Shown: piece by piece, positions 1 to 4,512 of the stretch
Layout of the letters: each line of letters starts with the position of its first letter
How positions within the stretch are numbered: position 1 is the stretch's first letter
Source: Candidatus Adiutrix sp.
GTDB taxonomy: Bacteria > Desulfobacterota > Desulfarculia > Adiutricales > Adiutricaceae
DNA length: 8,610 nt
Reading direction: 5' to 3'
Assembly (NCBI GenBank): GCA_031286085.1
Contig: JAITUX010000251.1
Coordinates: 1 to 8,610, forward strand
Notes under the pieces: generated by a model
What the model was told of the DNA's origin: nothing
Databases searched by the model: none
What the model saw: the letters and a program-made list of their open reading frames with translations, nothing else
Made by a program: the position numbers and the translations under genes

Positions 1-525
1 GGCTTTCACCAGGGGGTCATAAACCAGGACCTCCATACCGAAACCCTTGGCCAGGGCGGCCACCCGCCGGCCCACGGCCCCGAAACCGATGAGGGCCAGG
101 GTTTTGCCGCCCAGTTCGGAACCGCTGAAGCGGTTCTTTTCCCAGCGACCGGCCTGAAGGGCGGCGTGAGCCGGCATGAGGCGGCGGACCAAGGCCGAGA
201 GGTGGCCCATGACCAGCTCGGCCACGGCGCCCGCGTTCTGTCCGGGCGTGATCAGCACGGCTATGCCCCTGGCCCGGGCCGCCGCCACATCTATGGTGTC
301 CACCCCGGCTCCGGCCCGGCCCACCACCTTAAGGCGGCCGGCCGCGGCCAAAAGTTCGGCGGTGACCCGGACGGCGCTGCGCACCACCAGGCCCTCGCAT
401 CCGGCCACGGCGGCCCGGAGTTCCTCCGGCCCCAGGCCGGGGCGGATTTCGACCTCGAAACCGGCTTCCCGGAACATTTCCGGGCAGATGGAATCAATCT
501 TTTCACAAATCAGTATTTTGGTCAC
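1..525 (-). CDS. serA: D-3-phosphoglycerate dehydrogenase, N-terminal part (cut by left edge)
   Basis: The gene encodes a cytosolic NAD-dependent D-2-hydroxyacid dehydrogenase that should oxidise 3-phosphoglycerate to 3-phosphohydroxypyruvate, the first step of serine synthesis. Only the first 175 codons lie in the window. The start is GTG at 523-525, chosen because AGGAGG (531-536) sits 5 nt upstream and the protein begins VTKILICEKI. Visible family marks are GRAGAGVD (residues 69-76) and NAGAVAE (97-103) in the substrate-binding half. The Rossmann dinucleotide motif GFGAVG is at 147-152, and D170 ends the second strand, where NAD ribose is usually held. The catalytic Arg, Glu and His lie beyond the edge, as does any C-terminal ACT domain. 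serC ends 19 bp upstream on the same strand, and phosphoserine aminotransferase uses the product of this enzyme, which supports the substrate assignment. A different 2-hydroxyacid dehydrogenase is possible but less likely. Confidence 0.9.
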   Translation of the reverse strand, partial: MTKILICEKIDSICPEMFREAGFEVEIRPGLGPEELRAAVAGCEGLVVRSAVRVTAELLAAAGRLKVVGRAGAGVDTIDVAAARARGIAVLITPGQNAGAVAELVMGHLSALVRRLMPAHAALQAGRWEKNRFSGSELGGKTLALIGFGAVGRRVAALAKGFGMEVLVYDPLVKA

Positions 526-530
526 GCGGC

Positions 531-536
531 CCTCCT
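531..536 (-). promoter_or_regulatory. Ribosome-binding site that sets the serA GTG start
   Basis: AGGAGG on the minus strand lies 5 nt before the GTG at 523-525, inside the 19-bp gap after the serC stop (545-547). It fixes a non-ATG start for serA and suggests that the two genes are translated from one message. Confidence 0.8.
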
Positions 537-544
537 GGATATGG

Positions 545-1624
545 TCATCCCCGGGTGCGCTGAAATTCGCGCATGAATTCAACCAGCTTATTGACGTCGT
601 CCTGAGTCACGGCATTATAGAGGGAGGCTCTTAAGCCGCCCACGCTGCGGTGCCCGCCCAAGCCCTCCAAGCCGGCGGCCTGGGCCTCCTTCTTGAAGCG
701 GTCGTTCAATTCCTGGTCGGGCAGAAGAAAGGTGACGTTCATGTGGGAGCGGCTGTCCGGCCGGGCCGTCCCCCGGTAGAAGCCGCCGCTCTGGTCGATG
801 AGCCGGTAGAGGGTTTCCGCCTTGATCCGATTGATCTCCGCCATGGCCTCCAGGCCGCCGATGGTGTTCTTCAGCCATTTGAAGGTGAGCCCGGAGATGT
901 AGATTGACCACACCGGCGGAGTGTTATACATGCTTTCGTTCTTGATGAGGACGGGGTAGCTGAGCATGCTGGGCACGTCCGGGCGGGCGCGGTCGGCCAG
1001 TTCCCGCTTGACGGCCGTCACCGTCACCCCGGCCGGACCCATGTTCTTCTGGGCTCCGGCATAGATGAGGCCGAACCGGTCCGCTTCCAGAGGCCGGGAG
1101 AGGAATTCCGAGGACATGTCGGCCATCAGGGGGGCCGGGGTCTTGGGGTATTGTTTCCACTGGGTGCCCCGGACCGTGTTGTTGGCGGTAAGGTGGACGT
1201 ATTGGGCCTCGGAATCGAAATCGAAGGCCTCCGGGATATGGGTGAAGTCGTCGGGCTCGGAAGTGGCGGCCAGGCGGGGGTTGGCCCCGCAGATTTTGGC
1301 CTCCTTGTAGGCCTTGGTGGACCACAGCCCGGTGTTTATATAGTCGCAGCGGCCGGCGGGGCCGGCGAAATTGAGGGCGATCATGGTGAACTGAAGGCTG
1401 GCGCCGCCCTGGCAGAAAATAACCGCCCACTCCTGGCCCAGGCCCATAAGGGACCGCAGATCGGCCTCGGCTTCCTCGACCATGGCGATGACGGCCTTGG
1501 CCCGGTGACTGTTTTCCATGACGGACATGCCGGTGCCCCGCCAGTTTAGCATGTCCCGGGCGGCTTCCTCCAGTACCGGCACTGGCAGAGCCCCGGGGCC
1601 GGGGTTGAAATTGGCCACTCTCAT
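545..1624 (-). CDS. serC: Phosphoserine aminotransferase
   Basis: This is a cytosolic PLP enzyme of 359 aa, the usual length for the family. It converts 3-phosphohydroxypyruvate and glutamate to O-phosphoserine and 2-oxoglutarate, the second step of serine synthesis; the family can also act in pyridoxal phosphate synthesis. The N-terminus reads NFNPGPGALP. QGGASLQF (72-79) matches the cofactor phosphate-binding segment. The Schiff-base lysine is K193 in YAGAQKNMGPAG. HRSVGGLRAS (325-334) matches the C-terminal motif that supplies His and Arg to the active site. The ATG at 1622-1624 is preceded by GGAGG (1637-1641), with a long 12-nt spacer. The gene has its own promoter at 1702-1730 and is probably co-transcribed with serA 19 bp downstream. 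Nothing in the protein looks damaged. Confidence 0.97.
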   Translation of the reverse strand: MRVANFNPGPGALPVPVLEEAARDMLNWRGTGMSVMENSHRAKAVIAMVEEAEADLRSLMGLGQEWAVIFCQGGASLQFTMIALNFAGPAGRCDYINTGLWSTKAYKEAKICGANPRLAATSEPDDFTHIPEAFDFDSEAQYVHLTANNTVRGTQWKQYPKTPAPLMADMSSEFLSRPLEADRFGLIYAGAQKNMGPAGVTVTAVKRELADRARPDVPSMLSYPVLIKNESMYNTPPVWSIYISGLTFKWLKNTIGGLEAMAEINRIKAETLYRLIDQSGGFYRGTARPDSRSHMNVTFLLPDQELNDRFKKEAQAAGLEGLGGHRSVGGLRASLYNAVTQDDVNKLVEFMREFQRTRG

Positions 1625-1645
1625 ACTTTGGGATTTCCTCCGGAA

Positions 1646-1661
1646 GCGTCCCTCGGGACGC
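1646..1661 (-). repeat. Second hairpin in serC leader, close to the RBS
   Basis: GCGTCCC (1646-1652) and GGGACGC (1655-1661) are exact reverse complements. They can form a 6-bp stem with a 4-nt loop. The hairpin ends 4 nt before the serC GGAGG. Read on the plus strand it is followed by CTG and five T residues (1665-1669), so it resembles an intrinsic terminator for antisense transcription. Its role in the sense message is unknown. Confidence 0.6.
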
Positions 1662-1672
1662 CTGTTTTTCAG

Positions 1673-1690
1673 TCAAGCCCTTAGGCTTGA
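1673..1690 (-). repeat. First hairpin in serC leader (7-bp stem, 4-nt loop)
   Basis: This is a perfect inverted repeat. On the plus strand TCAAGCC (1673-1679) and GGCTTGA (1684-1690) flank the loop CTTA. In the serC message it would fold within a few nucleotides of the predicted 5' end. Read on the plus strand, it is followed by five T residues (1697-1701). Confidence 0.65.
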
Positions 1691-1701
1691 TCCAACTTTT
1701 T

Positions 1702-1730
1702 ACTATAAAGCGAGCGGCGCGGCGCGTCAA
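1702..1730 (-). promoter_or_regulatory. Sigma70-type promoter of serC-serA
   Basis: On the minus strand, TTGACG (1725-1730) and TATAGT (1702-1707) are separated by exactly 17 bp. Each box matches five of six consensus bases. The spacer is very GC-rich, while the -10 box and the bases after it are AT-rich. Transcription would begin near 1693-1697, giving a leader of about 70 nt before the serC ATG. Confidence 0.85.
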
Positions 1731-1770
1731 GGCTTTATAACGGTTTACGGCCGGCCGGAATCTTGAAGCC

Positions 1771-2202
1771 TCACTGGGCGCCCGCTTCGGCCACCCGGCC
1801 GCGCACGGTCAGGCTGGCCTGGGCGGCCTCGGGGTCGTTGGTCGTGAGCCAGACCGCCCGGAGAATATCCCGGCCCGCCCACTCCCGGTAGATTTCCAGC
1901 GTGAGGCGCACCCGGCCCCGGGCGCCGGGGGCTATGACCCGGTCATAGGCGGCCGCGGAACAACTGCAGCCGGTCCGGACGTCCTCAATCAGGAGGGGGG
2001 CGCGGCCCTCGTTGCGGAGGATGAATTCGTGGCTGAACGACTCCCCCGGCCTCAATTCCGCTTCAAAAACCGGCTCGTCAACGCGCAGACGCGGACGGGC
2101 GCCGGGCTCCTCGGCCAAGGCCGGCGGGGCGGCCCATAAAACGAGCCCCCAAAACAGGCCGGCCCAGACGTTCCGGTTCAAGAGCCGACCCGTCGCCGCC
2201 AC
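1771..2202 (-). CDS. Secreted DUF1573 domain protein
   Basis: This is a 143-aa exported protein of unknown function. A signal peptide is clear: RNVW is followed by a hydrophobic stretch (about residues 13-24) and an APPALA site, with likely cleavage after residue 30. The mature part matches DUF1573, an Ig-like fold: a strand carrying HEFILRNEG (59-67), then TGCSCS (77-82) with cysteines 79 and 81, VIAPGARGRV (89-98), and LTTNDPEAAQ (119-128) near the end. I took the GTG at 2200-2202. A TTG at 2179-2181 is an alternative start, 7 codons shorter, that would overlap the upstream stop as TTGA; neither has a strong ribosome-binding site. Either way the gene overlaps the glycosyltransferase-like gene and is probably translated after it. 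No terminator is evident between this gene and the serC promoter. Confidence 0.85.
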   Translation of the reverse strand: MAATGRLLNRNVWAGLFWGLVLWAAPPALAEEPGARPRLRVDEPVFEAELRPGESFSHEFILRNEGRAPLLIEDVRTGCSCSAAAYDRVIAPGARGRVRLTLEIYREWAGRDILRAVWLTTNDPEAAQASLTVRGRVAEAGAQ

Positions 2203-3431
2203 AGGGCCGTCAGTTCAGGCTTGGCCGTCTCAAAGCTTAAGGCCTCCGTTTCAACCTGGGCGTTCACCTGGCGGGCGTTGGCCTCCTGGTCTTCCGTGAG
2301 GCCGGCGAGGTAGCGGCCCAAAAAAACCGGGGCCAGGGCGGCCACGGCCTCGTCCCGCAGGGCCTCGTCCCGGGCGCCGGCGGCCGAAGCCTCAAAGAGG
2401 CAGTCCCGCCACAAGTCTCCCGGCACCTGCGGGGCTTCGCCCCGGACGGCCGCGGCCAGGATACGCACCAGATTCCCGGCCGGAACGGGTGAAAAAAGGC
2501 GTTTCCAGGCGGCCTCCTGTTTCCGGCCCAGCGCCACGAACTGGGCGGCCAGGCGGGCCTGGTCCACCTCGACCTGGGGCGGCGGGTTCTTGATTTCCTC
2601 GCCGGCTCCGGCCAGGGCGGTGGGCCGGGAACGGCTTATGCCCGGCCAATAGGCCCAGGTTTCGGCCATCAGGTCGAAGAGGGCCCGAGCCGCTTTCATG
2701 AAGGCCCGGGGCAGGTCGCTGTCCGAGGTTTTGGCGGCGGAAAGGCGGGGATAGAGCATCAGGGATTGGCAGATGCGGGCCTGGTTCATGACGGCCAGGG
2801 CCAGGAGTTTGAGATCGGACCGGAAGCCGCGGTCGTCCGCTTCGAAGACCGCGTCCTTATAGACTTTGATCAGCCGGCGGTCGAAGGCGTGGTCCACGCC
2901 TACGGGCTCCAGCACCCGCCGGCCGAAGAGGGTCCGCAAAAGGGGGTAGGCCAGCCGGCGGGACAGGGGGGCCTCGTGCCTGTGGCGGACATATATGGGC
3001 GACACGTACTCCGCGTCCTGTTTAAGAAGGGGCTCGAAGAGGCTTTTTATCCAGGCGGCCGTTATGCTGGTCAGGTTGGCGTCCACCACGGCCAGGGCCC
3101 GGACCTTGAGGCGGTCGGCCATGGTCATGGCGTTCTGGATATTGAGCCCCCGGCCCGTGAGGCCGGGAGGGGAGGAGACGTAAATCCGGGGCACTTCGGC
3201 CGCGGCCGCGAAAAAAGCCTCCCGGGTGCCGTCTTGGGAAGCGTTGTCGCAGTTTATCAGGACCGCTTTCAGTTCGGGGTAGGCCCGTATAAGGCCCAGG
3301 GCCGCCTTCGTGGTCGGCAGGGCTATGCGGTCCGCCTCCAGCCTGGAGACGACGGCCACGGCCAGGTCGGCTTCGGCGATTCCGGCCGGATTGACAATTT
3401 CAGCGACTAACTCGTCCCGGGTCATGGCCAT
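2178..3431 (-). CDS. Glycosyltransferase-like protein related to mannosylglycerate / glucosyl-3-phosphoglycerate synthases
   Basis: This 417-aa cytosolic protein has a GT-A-type N-terminal half and a helical C-terminal half. AVAVVSRLEA (25-34) and AVLINCDNAS (56-65) resemble the nucleotide-binding strands. GRGLNIQNAM (93-102) corresponds to the GKGDGMNTAL-like segment of mannosylglycerate synthase. VDANLTSITAAWI (116-128) is the counterpart of its DADITSFGPDWI metal-site region, but the second acidic residue is Asn here. YVSPIYVRHRH (142-152), EPVGVDHAF (175-183) and RGFRSDLKLL (201-210) follow in the expected order, and APVFLGRYLAG (367-377) lies in the helical tail. These comparisons are from memory. 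The sugar donor and acceptor cannot be read from the sequence, and activity is uncertain because of the changed motif. The start is ATG at 3429-3431; a second ATG at 3423-3425 lies 10 nt from AAGG (3436-3439) and is equally plausible. The DUF1573 gene overlaps its 3' end. Confidence 0.7.
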   Translation of the reverse strand: MAMTRDELVAEIVNPAGIAEADLAVAVVSRLEADRIALPTTKAALGLIRAYPELKAVLINCDNASQDGTREAFFAAAAEVPRIYVSSPPGLTGRGLNIQNAMTMADRLKVRALAVVDANLTSITAAWIKSLFEPLLKQDAEYVSPIYVRHRHEAPLSRRLAYPLLRTLFGRRVLEPVGVDHAFDRRLIKVYKDAVFEADDRGFRSDLKLLALAVMNQARICQSLMLYPRLSAAKTSDSDLPRAFMKAARALFDLMAETWAYWPGISRSRPTALAGAGEEIKNPPPQVEVDQARLAAQFVALGRKQEAAWKRLFSPVPAGNLVRILAAAVRGEAPQVPGDLWRDCLFEASAAGARDEALRDEAVAALAPVFLGRYLAGLTEDQEANARQVNAQVETEALSFETAKPELTALWRRRVGS

Positions 3432-3462
3432 GAAACCTTATAAGCGTCGGCCAAGAGGCCAG

Positions 3463-3482
3463 AGCGGCCCGCTATGGCCGCT
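3463..3482 (-). repeat. Hairpin in the leader of the glycosyltransferase-like gene
   Basis: AGCGGCC (3463-3469) and GGCCGCT (3476-3482) form a perfect 7-bp stem with a 6-nt loop. It lies between the predicted transcription start (about 3514) and the ATG, so it would be in the 5' untranslated RNA, about 25 nt upstream of the AAGG element. Confidence 0.5.
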
Positions 3483-3520
3483 TCAGCCGGCCCGGGCCGC
3501 CGTAAAATGAATTTCTTCCC

Positions 3521-3549
3521 AAGATACTACATTATCTGATAATAGTCAA
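3521..3549 (-). promoter_or_regulatory. Promoter of the glycosyltransferase-like / DUF1573 operon
   Basis: On the minus strand, TTGACT (3544-3549, five of six consensus bases) and TATCTT (3521-3526, four of six) are separated by exactly 17 bp. The whole element is AT-rich against a very GC-rich background. Predicted transcription starts near 3514, giving a leader of about 80 nt. Confidence 0.75.
3531..3543. promoter_or_regulatory. 13-bp palindrome filling the promoter spacer: likely operator
   Basis: ATTATC-T-GATAAT is a perfect 6-1-6 palindrome. It lies wholly between the -35 and -10 boxes of the leftward promoter and touches the -35 box. A dimeric repressor bound here would block RNA polymerase. 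The half-site GATAAT is Fur-like, but the order of half-sites is not that of the standard Fur box, so I do not assign a regulator. Confidence 0.55.
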
Positions 3550-3587
3550 AACCGCCCCGTCCGGCCGGGCCGGGACCACGGCGTTTT
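3548..3587. repeat. Imperfect inverted repeat between divergent promoters
   Basis: AAAACCGCC (3548-3556) pairs with GGCGTTTT (3580-3587) apart from one bulged C. Inside, GTCC (3559-3562) pairs with GGAC (3573-3576), and GGC/GCC extend the stem. It has a terminator-like shape in both directions, but neither predicted transcript would cover it. It overlaps the leftward -35 box by two bases and ends 5 bp before the rightward -35 box. Confidence 0.5.
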
Positions 3588-3591
3588 GGGC

Positions 3592-3620
3592 TTGATTTCG
3601 CTCAGGAAAGCGGTTATCCT
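3592..3620 (+). promoter_or_regulatory. Promoter of the zapB-like / zapA / rny operon
   Basis: TTGATT (3592-3597) and TATCCT (3615-3620) are separated by exactly 17 bp; each matches four of six sigma70 consensus bases. Transcription would begin near 3626-3628. It is the only well-spaced rightward candidate I see upstream of the operon. Confidence 0.6.
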
Positions 3621-3626
3621 ACAAGG

Positions 3627-3779
3627 ACGTCCGGGTAAGGCCGGCTGGGGTGGCGGTTCTGTCCCTGGAAAGCGGGCGGACGCCGTCCGGCCCGAGGCGG
3701 ATTTGAAAACGAGGCTTCACCCGCCAGGTTAAGAGTTCCGTGGTCTGGCCCGTTTCAGGCTCCGGGAAGGAGGTTGCCG
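3627..3779 (+). other. Leader of about 150 nt before the zapB-like gene, unassigned
   Basis: This stretch carries no plausible gene. It is GC-rich and can form local stems: CGGAC/GTCCG around 3676-3688, GGCGG/CCGCC (about 3700-3726), and GCCAG/CTGGC (about 3723-3749). It ends in AAGGAGG (3767-3773), 6 nt before the ATG at 3780. I recognise no known riboswitch or small RNA. It could be a long structured 5' untranslated region or hold a small RNA. Confidence 0.4.
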
Positions 3780-4013
3780 ATGGATCTGACCAAATTGGCC
3801 GAACTGGAAAACAGGGTCAACGCCATGCTGGACAGATTGGCCGCTCTGACCAAAAACAACGAAAAACTGCAGGCCGAATTGAGCGAGACCAAAAACGGGC
3901 TCCAGGAAACCCAGGCCGATCTTGACGCGGCCGAAGCCCTGATCAAGGAACTGCAGGCCGAGCGGGAAGCCATCCTGGACCGGGTGGATACGATTATTCA
4001 GCGCCTGGACTGA
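3780..4013 (+). CDS. zapB: ZapB-like coiled-coil cell division protein
   Basis: This 77-aa acidic protein is almost entirely a predicted coiled coil, with hydrophobic residues at heptad spacing from LTKLAELENRV (3-13) to the end (IIQRLD) and no proline or glycine break except one Gly near residue 39. Small proteins of this shape next to zapA are usually annotated as ZapB-like. By analogy it would sit in the cytoplasm at the Z-ring and work with ZapA. The start is ATG at 3780-3782, with the ideal AAGGAGG (3767-3773) 6 nt away; an in-frame TTG at 3774 is too close to that element to be used. zapA follows after 28 bp. The family assignment rests on size, coiled coil and neighbourhood, because coiled-coil sequence alone says little about ancestry. 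Confidence 0.7.
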   Translation: MDLTKLAELENRVNAMLDRLAALTKNNEKLQAELSETKNGLQETQADLDAAEALIKELQAEREAILDRVDTIIQRLD

Positions 4014-4041
4014 CGGCTCCGGCCGGAACAAGGCTTTAGCC

Positions 4042-4407
4042 ATGAGCGAGGAAAAGCTGCCCGACCGGAACGGGGAAGCCGGCGCCGAAATGCTTCTGGG
4101 CGAATCTCGCCTGGTGGCCGTGAAGATGTTCGAACGCGATTACCAGATAATGAGTGATCAGCCCGAACTGGTCGAGCTTCTGGCCGCCGAGATAAACCGG
4201 GAAGCCCGCCGGCTCCGGGATATCAACCCGGCCAAGATGGGGCCCGGCCATTTCGACTGGCCGGTGCAGGTGGCCTTTCGCCTGGCCCTCAGCCGCTACC
4301 GCGCCCAGGAAGCCTACAATACCCTGAAAGCCCAGGTCGAGGACGACGCCGGGAAGCTTTCGGAGCGCATCCTGGCCTCCCTGGACCAGGGCGGGACGGC
4401 CTACTGA
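4042..4407 (+). CDS. zapA: Cell division protein ZapA
   Basis: This 121-aa cytoplasmic protein promotes bundling of FtsZ filaments at the division site. The ZapA signature is visible: VAVKMFERDYQIMSDQPE (25-42) matches the family opening, where V-x-I-x-G-x-x-Y is followed by a region like SDEDPEYV. LVELLAAEINREARRL (43-58) is the first helix, and a long C-terminal helix (about 74-112) provides the dimer coiled coil. The family Gly in the first strand appears as Glu31. The N-terminus carries about 22 extra residues before the domain, making the protein slightly long. The start is ATG at 4042, with AAGG at 4030-4033. It lies between the ZapB-like gene and rny, an order I associate with Desulfobacterota. 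A terminator-like hairpin begins at its stop codon. Confidence 0.85.
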   Translation: MSEEKLPDRNGEAGAEMLLGESRLVAVKMFERDYQIMSDQPELVELLAAEINREARRLRDINPAKMGPGHFDWPVQVAFRLALSRYRAQEAYNTLKAQVEDDAGKLSERILASLDQGGTAY

Positions 4408-4424
4408 CCCGGCCCCGGCCGGGT
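4407..4424 (+). terminator. Possible weak terminator after zapA
   Basis: ACCCGGCC (4407-4414) and GGCCGGGT (4417-4424) form a perfect inverted repeat with a 2-nt centre, starting at the last base of the zapA stop. It is followed by TCTTCATCT, a pyrimidine-rich tail without a true T run, so termination would be partial at best. It may instead stabilise the zapA 3' end and lower rny expression. Confidence 0.4.
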
Positions 4425-4468
4425 TCTTCATCTCCAGGCGGCGCCACAAGCGGCCCTGGTTAATATAT

Positions 4469-4500
4469 GCGGCGGCCGGCCCGCCAAAGCCGGCTGCCGC
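4469..4500 (+). promoter_or_regulatory. Strong hairpin directly against the rny RBS
   Basis: GCGGCGGCCGGC (4469-4480) pairs with GCCGGCTGCCGC (4489-4500) over 12 bp, with one G-U wobble and an 8-nt loop. The next bases are GGAG (4501-4504), the rny Shine-Dalgarno. No T run follows, so it is not an intrinsic terminator. Its position suggests an effect on translation start or message cleavage. The TAATATAT just before it (4461-4468) is the only AT-rich patch in this gap, but I see no matching -35 box. Confidence 0.6.
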
Positions 4501-4512
4501 GGAGTTGCCCCC

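Noticed and set aside
924..1730. Long open frame of 268 codons on the minus strand overlapping serC
   Set aside because: It is out of frame with the well-supported serC, is rich in Arg, Gly and Pro as expected of GC-rich shadow frames, and has no recognisable domain.
3531..3543. Fur box
   Set aside because: The GATAAT half-sites are Fur-like, but the order ATTATC-N-GATAAT differs from the usual GATAAT-N-ATTATC unit and the symmetry stops after 13 bp.
4461..4468. TAATATAT as the -10 box of a separate rny promoter
   Set aside because: No -35-like hexamer lies 16-18 bp upstream; the sequence there is GC only.
4408..4512. 6S RNA gene between zapA and rny
   Set aside because: The gap is only 105 bp, shorter than 6S RNA (about 180 nt), and it is filled by two independent hairpins with no central bubble.
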